From assembly GCA_946406115.1 (NCBI GenBank), contig OX291543.1, forward strand, positions 622,501 through 686,500: a stretch of 64,000 nt of DNA, written 5' to 3'. Source of the DNA: Apoda limacodes. Taxonomy: Eukaryota > Arthropoda > Insecta > Lepidoptera > Limacodidae. The position numbers were made by a program, and so were the translations under genes. The notes below the pieces were generated by a model. The model had not been told where the DNA came from, did no database searches, and was given only the letters and a program-made list of their open reading frames with translations. This document shows positions 19,184-33,900 of the stretch, one piece after another (position 1 is the first letter of the stretch; each line of letters opens with the position of its first letter).

Positions 19184-22100
19184 TGTACTATAGCTTATAA
19201 TTTGCTCCATCCACTTAATGATTTATTGTTAGTTCAAAGTTATGTTAGAGAATTATACCTTATACATATTTAAGTATATATCAAACTTTCACTTATTGAT
19301 AGTCGTTTTGATGAAATAGAATAATAAATTAAATTAAAAACCATAACAACATTACATAATGTACGGTCGACGATCCATAAACTGAATCAATTAGTATTTT
19401 TTTTTAAGTTAGATTTAACCTAAAGCCAGGCAGGCTGATAATTAAAACTGGCACCCTCGCATAACTGTTACTATGCGCAATAACATACGCATTTTTGACA
19501 TATTTTTTTTGTTTTTATAATATAAAGACAGTATAACAACATCTGAACACCTAATTTAATGTATCTAAGGGAAGAGATATACTTACCGATAGGTGCGCCT
19601 ATCTAAGTACTTTAGCTGAAGTTCGAAGGCAGGTAGAGGGTAAAAAAACATATACATATAATAGCAGTGCATTTAATAAAATAAAAACGAGTGAGCACAA
19701 TGAGGCGGACTTACCCCGCGCGGGTTCAGTCGTCAGCCCGGATCCCGCGCGGGTCAACTAGCGATTTAACGTCTATTTTACATTGCTTTGGTAAACTGGC
19801 TGGCATTTGGACATTTCTGAAGGCAACCTGCACACAGCACTATATCCTTTACAATTGAAACATGTTGAATTATATAAATAACATTTAAATCCTGATTGAT
19901 AATAATTGAGGAAAAACTATTACTTCAGTTACATTTTACAAGTTGCCGGTTATACGTGCTGGCGAAATTAGACTACCTAGCGAACTATTATAAGTGTTGC
20001 CACATTACACAGACGCTGTCAGTGAAAGTTATCGATGACAAAATTGCAATTTCATTGATACTTGCTTTGTCAAACATTAAAAATAATTTTAAGTGTTTAA
20101 TTTAAACTTAGGTAAGATACATTTTTGTGTATGATTTTCTATATTATTTGGTAAAACGGTAATCGTCAAAACATTTGCTTAGTTAAAAAAAAACGATGTC
20201 TTTTACAATGATAAAAATAGTAAAATGATCGCCGTCACATAAACACAGTTACATGGCCAAATGTTGGGGGCGAATGTGACGTGATAAAAAAGTTATTAAA
20301 CAGACAAGGAAGATCGTTACAATACTGTTTAAAGGAAAGCGCTTAACAATTTATACGGACGTACGAATTAAACTTTAACTCTAACTAAACCAAGCTAAGT
20401 ATTAATAATAATTAAACTAAGAAGTCACGGAGGCTCGCACGACATAAAATATTTTTAAGATGTAAACTACTTTAAATGTAAATACTCAAATTGAACTATA
20501 ATATTTTCTTCGTCTTACTTAGACTTACTGCTTCGACATCTTGCCACACGAAACTATACCCTACTTTTTTAAGAAGCCAATTTTCAAAAAATAATTTTAT
20601 TTACTTAAGAGTATAATGAGATGGTAAATCGCAGGCACTGCCTCGAGTTCCCTGCATCTGCAGAATCAATCTATGAAATACTAAGAATTTGACTCAATAC
20701 ATGAAATCGATTATAACGATATCACTTAATACATCTCGATTTTAATGACTCAAAGTAAAAGTCTAAATGAATCCCATATACATGATTGCTTTTTCTAATA
20801 TACTGTTTATAACAACTGTCAACTTTTACGACCTAATATGACTGGTTCCTTCGATATTATTACGACTGTTCTTAAGAGTTCTAGTAATGTATGTATTGGT
20901 TTTGTTAACAGCTAAATTTTCAGCATACATCCGACTGTACTATCGTCGTCGTTGCGAGCCCCGTAGTGGAGTAATATATATACCATACATCAGCCTCCGT
21001 CAAACAACTTTGTACACTAAATCATCTATCTCTTTCTATTAGCGCGTATGTGTATGAGAAAAAGAGACCGCAACTCGCGAGAACGATAAAGTTGTTCGAC
21101 ACAATTGTAAATATACACATGGCACTGACCCCGAGCAAAGAGCTTTATTAGATATTTGATTGACCAAACTGATTTATGAAAGACAATTCTGTCTTGAGGG
21201 TAACAACTGCTTCGGACCACCCACCACTAACACCCTGTCTCGATTTATAAAAATAAAATATTTAGTCAATAGAGCCAAGTTTTTGTCGACCTTGATTTCA
21301 AAAACTATATACAATATATATTTTTTTTTTCTTAAATTGTTAAAAAACTTATATTTAAAGCAAAATGTGAAAGAAAAAGATATAACAGTATCTGAAATAA
21401 TGCCTAATTTATAGATATTTATTCTTCGTAACTTGCCGTTAAAAGCACATACATACACATACATATCCCACACTTGGCATTTTAAGGATATGTATTAAAC
21501 TCAAACTCGCTCGGGGTTCGTTAACATAAACAATATAACGAATAAAATGCAAACATTATTATTATTATTGCAATAATTAGTTCAAGAATTGTACACAGCT
21601 GTTAGTTGACGATTCGATAAATTCTCATTCGATTTTATTTTCCGATTTTAACTATCTTTACTTTTTAATAAGTATCATAATAAAAATACTTTGTGATTAA
21701 AAAAACAAATTGATAATCGTCAAATTTACGATATCTACACATTAAAGCAATTTTATACAAAGTAGTCCTACAGTAAGTGTAAACGTACGTACAAAAGATA
21801 AATGTACAAAAACGTAGAACAATCAAACAATAAAACTTTTTTGTTATTTACAAAAAAGGTATATAGTATCCTTGCAAGACAATATACAATTTTTCGAGAT
21901 TTTTTTTCTACTGTGATCACATTAATAGAAAGGTATACTACATATATATAAACAAAAATTAAGTCATAATTATATTTAGTGCAACATTTGAACGATTTTT
22001 ACATCAAAACTAACTACAATACCACGCCCCGTACAACGAAATGTGAATTATTAGAGCGGATTTCGTAATATTTAAATAAGGATTTTACATGTTGTATATT

Positions 22101-22412
22101 CACTTTTTATTTACCGTAGTCTGTAATGTATTTATTTGTAGTAACAGACCGACCGGGACCGGGTCCGGGACCCGAACCGGGCGACCCAACACTTAAGGTG
22201 GACCCGACGACACTTTTATCGACGTCATTATCATAGGTAGATATATCGATGTCGATTTGTATCACAGTCGCAATAAGCCTATACATTCACGAGTTGCAAG
22301 TAATTTATGAAATAACCAGAGTTTTTATTAAAATAATTAAATTTAGGTATGAATTTAATAAACTTAACAAGTATTTTATGGAACGATTATGGTATTATTA
22401 TAATATGGTATT
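19184..22412. other. Long AT-rich stretch with no recognised gene
   Basis: I found no coding region I can defend; all ORFs are short and AT-driven. Two GC-rich spots stand out. One is at 19713-19753 (two copies of the palindrome CCCGCGCGGG, with a splice-donor consensus on the minus strand). The other is at 22146-22215, rich in GGGACC/CCGGG strings. The rest is probably intergenic sequence downstream of the E3 gene. Confidence 0.4.
19705..19764 (-). other. GC-rich segment with minus-strand splice signals, possible exon
   Basis: On the minus strand, ATCGCTAG precedes TTGACCCGCGCGGG, and the segment ends GAACCCGCGCGGG followed by GTAAGTCC, a strong donor. This would give an exon of about 43 bases in otherwise AT-rich DNA. 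There is no protein match, so it would most likely be an untranslated exon of an unknown minus-strand gene. It could equally be chance. Confidence 0.25.
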
Positions 22413-23712
22413 ATATCGAACATGAACGATGAAGGCGCTGTACCACCTACTATACCGTGGTGCGGTAAGGCCATGCCGGAAATCTCCATAACGCAGCGGG
22501 AGGTCCGGCGGGCGTTGCTTTCCCTAGACGTTCATAAGTCGAGTGGGCCAGACGGTATTCCAGCAGTGGTGCTTAAGCAGTGTGCTCCTGAGTTATGTCC
22601 TGTACTCACGCGCCTCTTCGCGCTTTCCTACCACACTAGGCAATTTCCTTCTTCATGGAAGACTGCGAATGTGCACCCGGTGCCCAAAAAGGGCGATAGA
22701 TCAGACCCATCGAATTACAGGCCTATCGCTATTACCTCTCTCCTCTCCAAGGTGATGGAGCGTGTTATCAACACACAGCTTCTAAGATACCTAGAAGAAC
22801 ACGACCTGGTCAGTGACCGTCAATATGGCTTTCGCCACGGTCGCTCGACTGGTGACCTTCTAGTGTATCTCACACACCGAAGGGCACTAGCCATTGAGAG
22901 TCAGGGGGAGGCATTGGCATATAGCCTGGACATAGCAAAGGCGTTCGATCGGGTCTGGCACCCGGGTCTTCTATCGAAGTTGCCATCTTACGGAGTGCCG
23001 GAGGGTTTGTGCAAATGGGTGGCTAGCTTTTTGGCCGGCAGACGCATACGAACCGTAGTTGACGGTAGTTTCTCTGATAGCATGGACATTAATGCTGGTG
23101 TCCAACAAGGCTCTGTGCTGTCTCCTACGCTAAGAACACTCCCCTCTCCATCTCCAAGGGCATTGGGATCCTTGGTGTCGACATCGCCAGCGATGTTCAG
23201 TTCCGAGATCATTTACAAGATAAGGTGAAGCTGGCGTCCAAAAAACTAGGTGTACTCAACGGAGCGAAGCAGTACTTCACGTCGGGGCAAAGGTTGATAC
23301 TTAACAAGTCGCAAGTTCGGCCCCATATGGAGTACTGCTGCCATCTCTTGGCGGGCTTGGACCTTTTGACTCGGTTCAACGACGGGCTGTGAGAATTGAC
23401 GACGATTTTCTACCATCGCACCGCTCGCCATCGGCAGAGAATTCATTCTCACACTTTAGAACCTAAATGGTTGCGTACAGTGCGGTTTCAGAGAAACTTC
23501 CTCCCGCGGACGCTTAAGTTGTGGAATGAGCTCCCTGCCAAGGTTTTCTGCAAGGACTACAGTATGGAGTTCTTCAAGAAAAAAGTTATTAGATTTCTGA
23601 AGGGTCGGCAACGCGCAAGTGATACCCCTGGTGCTGCAAGCGTCCATAGGCTACGGTGACTGCTTACCATCACGCGGACCGTAAGCTTGTTTGCCACCTT
23701 AGTGGTATAATA
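22413..23712 (+). mobile_element. Jockey-clade element, copy 2 (5'-truncated, internally deleted)
   Basis: The copy begins abruptly inside the RT, where copy 1 has TATGAACGA, and ends with the family 3' end TTAGTGGTATAATAATAATA. It contains YRPIAITSLLSKVMERVI, QYGFRHGRSTGDLL, SLDIAKAFDRVWHPGL (motif A) and GVQQGSVLSPTL (motif B). It then jumps to a segment after the YADD box, so the catalytic motif C is deleted. The 3' part reads FQRNFLPRTLKLWNELPAKV. 5' truncation and a simple-repeat tail are normal products of target-primed reverse transcription. Confidence 0.88.
22422..23228 (+). pseudogene. Jockey copy 2 reverse transcriptase ORF, motif C missing
   Basis: This 268-codon open frame covers RT blocks 1 to 5. 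The family's YADDST box, seen in copies 1 and 3, is gone: the protein passes from SVLSPTL directly into out-of-frame sequence. The endonuclease is also missing because of 5' truncation. The copy is therefore non-functional despite its long ORF. Confidence 0.86.
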
Positions 23713-24017
23713 ATAATATATAATCATTTTGGGAAGCAAAGTGTTGTTACTTGTAAATATTTAGTGCAATGAAGTTTGGGGAAAAATCTAAATCGGTTTC
23801 ACGAAAATTGTATTTTTTATTTAACAAAGTGTGATTTTAAAATAAATCGAGTAAATGAAAGAACTTAATGTGGGAGTTCACGAAAAAACTAAAGAATAAC
23901 ATGCGAACATACGTGCGGCAGCCACGATACTTACAAGTTATAAAACGTAACTAAAATCTACGGAAATACCAAATATTGTTGAGTCATCTGTTCAATGCTT
24001 ATGGAAATTAATTTAAT
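23713..24017. other. AT-rich spacer after jockey copy 2
   Basis: No gene seen. It separates the jockey 3' end from the 31-bp minisatellite. Confidence 0.4.
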
Positions 24018-24234
24018 AGCACTGACATATCGCAAGATATGCACGGATAGCACTGACATACCGCAAGACCGGCACGGACAGCACTGACATACCGCAAGTC
24101 CGGCACGGACAGCACTGACATACCGCAAGTCCGGCACGGACAGCACTGACATACCGCAAGTCCGGCACGGACAGCACTGACATACCGCAAGTCCGGCACG
24201 GACAGCACTGACATACCGCAAGTCCAGCACGAGC
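24018..24234. repeat. 31-bp minisatellite, 7 copies
   Basis: The unit AGCACTGACATACCGCAAGT plus CCGGCACGGAC repeats at an exact 31-base spacing from 24018; the last unit starts at 24204. The inner copies are nearly identical and the first is the most diverged. Because 31 leaves a remainder of 1 on division by 3 and the unit lacks stops in three minus frames, the array gives three overlapping Cys-rich ORFs that are not genes. Confidence 0.95.
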
Positions 24235-24390
24235 AGGACAAACAGCAACTGTTTGTTCGGGAAATACGTTTAGTGACTCAAAATAGGGAAGAATATTATT
24301 TGGCAGCTGCAATAATTAAAAAATAAAATGGTGAGTGGAAAAAGGAAGCGAGATCAAAACTTGACAATTACTCCACTACTTTAGTATGGA

Positions 24391-24424
24391 CTAGCTGTCC
24401 CGGGGAACTAGCTGTCCCGGGGAA
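24391..24424. repeat. 17-bp direct duplication in a repeat end
   Basis: CTAGCTGTCCCGGGGAA occurs twice in tandem, followed by CTTTGTTTTAGG. The motif resembles the ends of common lepidopteran interspersed repeats, so this is probably a fragment of one. Confidence 0.6.
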
Positions 24425-27131
24425 CTTTGTTTTAGGTATCCTCTTTTCTCACTCTTTCTCACACACCTTTCAATACGACAAAACACGAGCTACCCCTTAA
24501 CTAAATAGAAAACTTTGTATTTGTTGAAACGATTCGCCATCAATTATAAAGTGGTCATACTAATTCGGAAACCTTCACCGCATGAGGAATATATACATAA
24601 ACCAAGAACTATTCATTTTTTTATACTAGTTTCGGTGCCCGGGTGATTTTTTTCCGGTGGATATTCTAAAAATATTCTTTTATATAAACCATGTCAAGTC
24701 AATTGCGAACACAACAAAAATAAAACAGCCATCAGTCGAACCGTTCTCAAATGATTATTTTTTAGACAAGCAGCATTGGTATCATTCAAACCTTACGTCC
24801 AATATGTATAACTTTCTGTTCAACCAGTTGAAACATATTGGATAATTTTCGTCCATTTTTTTCGACTTATCGGTTAGTTAAACTACTTGGAAATAAAAGT
24901 ACAAATAGTTATACCTAATTACTGGCCACTGACAATTGGAAAATAAATTTAAAAAATATATATAATAAAACAACTGACTGAAGGCGCAATTCTCAGTCTA
25001 GGATTTGACTTCTGTTTTTCATTGTTTGATTTCTAATTAACAATTGATGAAGGGTTGTGTCTTTAGGGTTTCGTACCTCAGAAGGAAAAAAGGTACCCTT
25101 ATAGGATCACTTTGTTGTCCGTCTGTCTGTTGTCAAGACCCTTTTTCTCACGAACGCGTGAAGGTATCAAGTTGAAATTTATATCAAATACTAAGGGACC
25201 CCCTTAAAGTTGTATAAAAATCAAGTAATTTAAGTCAATGTAATAAAAAAATTTGCTTAAAATATTTATATCGTTGTCGCATATGTGTTTGTGACACAAA
25301 ACATATGGGGTACGTACTTCCCGTTCACTTAGAATTATGAGATTTGATGATGCTGTTCAACTGGTTGAACTGAAAGTTGAACATATTGGAAGCGGTCCGA
25401 TTTATATGCGAATGTTTTTAATTGTTTATTTTAAATGCGAATGGTTGTTACGTTATAATGATAGGTTTATTATTATCCAGTTTCCAAGCTTTACCATTTG
25501 CGTCACAGCAACATTATCCTATACTTGAAAAGTTTTAAACAATAACATTGTATTAAACACAAAATGATTTCTTAACTAAGAATCGGAAAGATTTTTTTTT
25601 TTTAAGAATATCAATAAATGCATTTGACACCAAGCTTTATTTAATATATTTTATTGCATTATATTAAAAACAAATCGTGGCTGTCTAAAATGTAAGAAAG
25701 ACAAGTTTTATTTAGACAAGAAAATTATCTTTGAGGTTTAGAAGCGTTTTAAATTAAGATGCGGTCCAATGTGTTTCTACAACAATAGTAGGGTGAAATA
25801 AACACATAAACAGTGTGCCCAGTGTGAGGTTTTGCGCGTTTATAACTGTACGGCGCATTCGCGTATTCACTAAAAGTCCTATAACAAAAAAATGTCTCTT
25901 TATGCGTCCGCTAGAGGCGCTCCTTCATTTCCATACATGTATTTTGTTGACGCAAACGCGATAGTAGCGTTAACAACTCACATTTACAACTCACACTAAG
26001 CACACAGGTCGAAGAAACTTATAGATTAAGTGAAATGCCACTAAATAAAAATCAAACCTCATAATTTAATTTCTAAAAACAAATATCATAAATATAATAA
26101 CTTGAAGCGTATTTGGAAATGTGTCAACTTGAGCGTCACGCTTGGGGAACAAAACGAAAACAACTGACCCGGAACAACATAATTGCACACGTAATTCAAC
26201 AAACAAACAAACACAAACACACACGACACCGTCAACCTATGTACATGTACAACGACCCACACGCGCCGCACACAAACACAAACACAAACTAATTACAATA
26301 CACTAGTAGTTACCACTAAATGTTAACGTTATTATTGTATATAAAGGTATGCATCAACTTCCGCAAGAGTTACCAACTCGCTAACTCGCTAACTCGGTAA
26401 CTCCAACTCTACTAAACTTATAAACAAAAAAACATTATTTTTTTTAAGATATTTTCCCTATTAGTACTTTCATATGAATCAAACTTTTTGAAATAATATT
26501 TAGAGTTTTTTCCTGAGAAAAAGTCTTCAAAAACAAATAATGTTGCCTAGGGAACACTTTAAAGCGAAGGAATTCTTACAAAACAAATGATATTTTGGCA
26601 ATCACATCCATTCCCCCGTGAGCGCCCCCCTTCAGCGCCGCACATTACCCTTAACTACAAATATATATATTTTATACATCACTTTACAAAACCGCTATTA
26701 ATTACAATTACAGTAAACACTACAATATATCTACACACAAATATTTAAAACGCGTGCTACATATTTAAAATGTAACCTTTATTGAAATTAGTACATATAA
26801 AAAATACACAAACAAAGTTAACTTGCGTTTTTTTTTCGAGAAACACCCTTAATTACTTCCAAAAATATTTAATTATGATATTAGAAAATAAGGTAGAGAT
26901 ACATTTACATATTATGTTAGCTTTCATTAATTTGATAACAGCTTTTGACATAATTTTAATGTCTGGATATCGTGAAATAGATCAAATCAACTATCCTTTT
27001 GCAATTAAAAAAACATGTTTTATTTAAAGAAACGTTGCGCGTTGTTTGGATAGTGTGTGTGAAGTGTGTGGAGTGGGCGGGGCGTCGCGGCTTCGCGGCG
27101 TCGTGGCGTGCACCAATGCGCGCCCGCAGCG
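24425..27131. other. 3' flank and probable 3' UTR of the E3 ligase gene
   Basis: The region lies just beyond the E3 stop codon (minus strand), so part of it should be 3' UTR. No coding region is supported. An interspersed repeat occupies about 25060-25330 (GGGTTTCGTACCTCAG, GTCCGTCTGTCTGTTGTC). A short (TAACTCGC)n-like run lies at 26381-26405. A minus-strand AATAAA at 26778-26783, about 350 bases past the stop, is a candidate poly(A) signal; several others exist, so the transcript end is not fixed. Confidence 0.4.
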
Positions 27132-27194
27132 TCACTCGGAGTTCGTGAAGTACTCCGAGGCGTTCCCTCGACAAATCGGGCATGTGCGATTCGA
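27132..27194 (-). CDS. RNF38: E3 ligase terminal coding exon (end of RING-H2)
   Basis: The acceptor TTGTTGTAG precedes TCGAATCGC at 27194. The exon encodes SNRTCPICRGNASEYFTNSE and a TGA at 27132-27134. It supplies the last two zinc ligands (CPIC) of the RING-H2 finger. It enters in phase 0, matching the exon at 29988-30100. Confidence 0.92.
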   Translation of the reverse strand, partial: SNRTCPICRGNASEYFTNSE

Positions 27195-28129
27195 CTACAA
27201 CAAACAAATTATATTATTATTATCTATTAGTTATATATATTATCTATTATTTAATTGACAACATGAACTCGTTTTGCCATATTCTAGTTGAACGTGTGTG
27301 ACGCAAGCGGCGTGTCGTCCACCAGCACCAGCCACTGCAATCGGACCTTTGTCACGCTATTCGCGAGTAGGGACGAATATCAGTCAGGGTCTTTGTCGCT
27401 TCGTCACTCTTAGGCGAAAATCGCACGATCTTTCCTCTTCGGCAATGGGTAAGCGGTGCGCGGTGGCCTAACACTAACGAACCAGTGGACACCCCGACTA
27501 GCCACTGTATTAGCGCACAATAATTATCTAAACGTAGTAACAACCACGACTTTACTCTTAAACGTTTAGGTATATTTGCGCACTAATTTATAGGGAATGA
27601 TTTATCTCATCCGTGCCTCATTCGTCGAAGCCCAATCAGCGCTAAAGCGGAGTGAGAAGTGAGTTAGAAGCATCGGTATGGCTGTTGTCATATGGCAACA
27701 GTCTAATCCAAGACAAATAGTCAGTGAGCGACTTGCAACCTCTGACAGTCGAGTGGAAACCACCTCGACAACGTCTGTCCGCAATGGCCACAGTCAAAGT
27801 CATTTTTTTTTTATTCAAATTAGGATTTTACAAACACTTTTGAATCGTCAAAGTTATTAAATACTATTTTTTTTTACATCAGCAGCGCTACCCAACAATA
27901 AGATACCATATGTCATCAAACTATGGAAATTGCTAAAATATACTATTTTTGCACTCATTGATTAATTGTCTTATTTTTTTGATCGCATACACAGCAGACC
28001 TTTTTTGGCTAGGTAATGAATATGAATGAGGACCCCGGTGCAGTCAGGAGTCCAGGTCCAGCGTTATGCCGAGAAAGACTGTTGAATAAACAAGTTATAA
28101 TTGCTCGCTATTAATTTTAATACATGTCT
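27195..28129. other. Intron of the E3 gene, no recognised element
   Basis: Bases 27290-27560 and 27600-27800 are richer in GC than their surroundings but give no protein match that I recognise in any frame. The rest is AT-rich. Confidence 0.35.
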
Positions 28130-31036
<2,907 letters not shown>

Positions 31037-31241
31037 CTTGATGCGTCTGTTCCGAGTACTTGTAGCTGGGCAGCTGGTCGATCTCGTGCCGGGCAAGCCC
31101 CCGGGGCTTGGCCTCCCCGAGCCGCTCTGCCAGCGACAGCAGCGCCTCGTAGTTCTCCGTCTCGGGCGAGTCGGGTGCGTCCTCCCCCCGCGCATCCGCG
31201 TACGGGGACAGGGGGAACATCGCCAACAGGTTCAGGAACAC
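31037..31241 (-). CDS. RNF38: E3 ligase exon: conserved region before the RING
   Basis: The acceptor GACGACAG precedes GTGTTCCTG at 31241, and the donor CAAG|GTTGGT is at 31036. The 68 codons contain FLNLLAMFPLSPY, NYEALLSLAERLGEAKPRG and QLPSYKYSEQTHQ, the family's most conserved block outside the RING. The exon ends one base into a Gly codon. The 74-residue frame that continues into the intron (WLHSA) is not the spliced product. Confidence 0.95.
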
Positions 31242-31534
31242 CTGTCGTCATTAAACGTTACTTACAACACCACGAAACCTATGAAAAATTTCATTGATAC
31301 TTGATAGTATGTAACTAAGTATAAATAGAAAAAAAAAAAAAAATTATAAGATACATTATAAGAAATATATTAAAAAATTTAAGTCTGCCACTATAGTTGA
31401 CACATACTGCATTTGAAAGAGTAGTATAATAATATAATTTTCAACACACTTGCTTATAAAATAACTTTTACTGCACCATTTTCAGCATCTTAATATAGTG
31501 CATTTTTCACCGAGAGGTGAAGGTGAGCGATTAC
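31242..31534. other. AT-rich intron sequence
   Basis: It contains an A-run near 31329-31342. No element identified. Confidence 0.4.
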
Positions 31535-32304
31535 CAAGGACGTTATAGAAATGGACGCGACTTTACAAAGTTTTCGCCTTTCCCCTCTAGCCACAGACGG
31601 TGAAAGTTTGACCTATCTCGACATTTCAGTCATCAGTATTACGCGCGTGCTTGCGAGAAAAACATCTCGACAAAATGACGAAATCTGCCGTGAAATGGTG
31701 TCAAAACTAAAGTAGTAAAACAAAAAACGTTTCTTTTCACAAATTAGTACATTTTTGATTTGTTTTAATAGTAATTTGTCAAGCAAATACACATTTTTAC
31801 GCAAATGGACAAATTAATCCAGCCAAGTAAAATAGGTTCATTGCACACTCAATACTTCTACAAAAATTGGTCGGCTAAACTGATAAATCCATTGAATGGT
31901 TAGGGATAGACAAACATCGATACACTTATCGACATTTGTAATATCCGTTAATCACTATTTATTAATTTCAATATTAATTGATTTTAATTATTAATAATGA
32001 ATATTAAAGAGGTTTAGCTGAATATAAATCAATAAAATAGGATTTTCATATTTTTAGGGTTACGTAGTCAATTAGATAAAACCCTGATAATTATCTACAA
32101 ATACGTAAGTCAGGGGCTTACGACTCCGCCATTTTTCATAAATTCAAAAAATTGGTCTTACGTGTTCCTTTTTTTTAATACCACCAGGATGTCAAACAAG
32201 TTTACAGCCCGCCTAATACAAAGTAGTTACCGTATCCTATAAACGCCACACCAGTGGCATTACTTAAGCGTTGACGACCGTTTGAATAAAATTTTATATC
32301 TCTA
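31535..32304 (-). repeat. Interspersed repeat, copy B (inverted partner of 17983-18758)
   Basis: Reverse-complement match to copy A over its whole length, including the jockey-like 3' tail now at about 32172-32282. Copy B keeps nine bases (ATTTCTATA) that copy A lacks near its end. It lies inside an E3 intron, whereas copy A lies outside the gene, about 13 kb away. Confidence 0.8.
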
Positions 32305-32339
32305 CGCGATATTTTGGCTCAATGTACCTATCAACACTA

Positions 32340-32420
32340 GCTTTACGAAGCCTAAAACCAAATGGCGCTGTGTGTAATGTCCACCAATATTTATTATTTA
32401 TTCCTTAATTATAAAAAAAA
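32340..32420 (+). mobile_element. SINE 3'-end fragment
   Basis: ATGGCGCTGTGTGTAATGTCC followed by AATATTTATTATTTATT matches the tail of the SINE at 5541-5802. The tRNA-like head is missing, so it is 5'-truncated. Confidence 0.7.
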
Positions 32421-32845
32421 AAAATTTCCTATTCTTATTTATAAATCTTTATGATGGACTTTTTGTATAAATGTAGTCATCATGCTTATTGTTTTAAACA
32501 AAATGAATTTATAAGTTTTTAGATTACCTTAATACGAGTAGTTCTCATTCTTAAACATGCGAAGTTAATTTGTGTATGACATGCTTTTGGCCAGTTTTTT
32601 TTATTTCAATTTTATTAGCGTGTGTTTTTGTATAAACATCAAATCATGATCTTTTTGTTCGATCTTTGTAGGTTTTCTATTAGTCCGGATAGAAAAAGAA
32701 AATAGGTATTAGCCGTGCGCAGAGAGGAGTCGTGGTTTCCCACGAAACATAGCACTGTATGCAGCATACATTTCAAGGCAAATTGTTTAAATGTAAACGC
32801 GAAAAAACAAAATAAACTTAACAAAGAGTCTGTACCAACTCTATA

Positions 32846-33247
32846 TCTATACTAATATTATAAAGAGAAAAGATTTGTATGTAAGTATGTTTGTATTGAA
32901 CAGGCTCCGAAACTACTGGACCGATTCGAAAAATTATTTTACCATTAGAAGCCGACATTATCACTGATGAACATAGGCGACTTTTTACCGCGGGAATATG
33001 TTTCATTCCTACGGGAAAACAGGTAATAACGGGTAGTAAGAATTGTCCTTCCGTACTCTTTTTCACATAACTTCTTAACGGCTTGACAGATTGGGTTGGG
33101 TATTTCGTGGTTTCACAGGCACGAATGTATTATGCCATTAAGGAGGAAATATTTGATGGTTTGTTTTTTTATATAATTGAGGAGCTGCCCTAAGAACCTA
33201 CGCCGTGAACGAAATTTAGCGCGGGCGAAGCCGCTGGCAGAAGCTAG
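32846..33247 (+). mobile_element. Non-autonomous Helitron-like element
   Basis: It starts TCTATACTAATATTATAAAG after an A and ends in the hairpin-forming GCGGGCGAAGCCGC, then TGGCAGAAGCTAG, before a T. A|TC...hairpin...CTAG|T is the Helitron signature (insertion between A and T, no target duplication). There is no ORF for a RepHel protein. The same ends recur at 35808-36010, 33386 and 41299-41944. Confidence 0.7.
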
Positions 33248-33385
33248 TTTACCTATATTCGTAAGTGTCAAACTTTGCTATTAATTCTAATAGCCCGATT
33301 GGTTTTAACTTTCTAACGGAAACCTTAATGATGAGCTGCAGAAATAAGGAAAAACCACAAAGTTGTATTCCATTTATAATACACA

Positions 33386-33545
33386 CTAGCTTTTGCCAGC
33401 GGCTTCGCCCGCCCTAAATTTGGTTATCGGTGTAGGACTCCTCAATTATAGAAAAAAATCTACTGACACGACGTTCTCTCTCCCTCTTCCCCTCTGTCTC
33501 TTTCTCTCTTTCTCAAAAATAATAAATAATTAACTACTATAAATT
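33386..33545 (-). mobile_element. Helitron-like 3' end, minus strand
   Basis: CTAGCTTTTGCCAGCGGC and TTCGCCCGCCCTAAAT are the reverse complement of the 3' hairpin end of the element above, with CTAG flanked by A on the plus strand. The other end is not recognisable; the right border is approximate. Confidence 0.55.
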
Positions 33546-33555
33546 AATTAATTCA

Positions 33556-33660
33556 ATTCGCCGACCCGGAACCCGAGAACGTCAGCGTCGTATGAATGGC
33601 CTATTCGGGGAGTTCGTTGAGACTAGTCCTATCCGGATAGCGAGAAAAAGCAGACTGCCA
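33556..33660 (+). repeat. Repeat shared with 48170-48280
   Basis: AACCCG.GAACGTC.GCGTCGT, GGCC.ATT.GGG and CTATCCGGATAGCGAGA occur in the same order in both places. It is probably part of a retrotransposon leader; the element is not identified. Confidence 0.55.
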
Positions 33661-33664
33661 TTTC

Positions 33665-33900
33665 TTTAAGGTATTGGGGAATCGTGGGGAGCTCGAAGTC
33701 CCTGTGTAGGTCCGCATTCCGGACGAACCAGGAGGCTACGGTGAAGAAAACCGCAGACCTTTTGTCGGGATTCACTTCGATTCTCCATTTCCGAAACTAT
33801 TTGCCTAGGGCGGTGATTGTGGATTGTAGTCTCTTTGTGATTCGACTCACTCGCCTGTCGGTAGTGTAGATAGCGGTATCGTCCGGCTAGTTTTGCAGAA
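33665..33900 (-). pseudogene. Jockey-type RT fragment with internal deletion
   Basis: On the minus strand one frame reads RLQSTITALGK, a stop, FRKWRIEVNPDKRSAVFF and then WFVRNADLHRDFELPTIPQY, joining the RT thumb region directly to the C-terminal domain, so the intervening part is deleted. It belongs to the same family as 18840-19183. Confidence 0.65.

Noticed and set aside
23958..24312. Three overlapping Cys-rich minus-strand ORFs
   Set aside because: They are translations of the 31-bp tandem array in three frames; the unit simply lacks stops.
26956..27207. 83-codon minus-strand ORF over the last E3 exon
   Set aside because: It is in a different frame from the spliced RING exon; the true frame gives CPIC and a stop at 27132.
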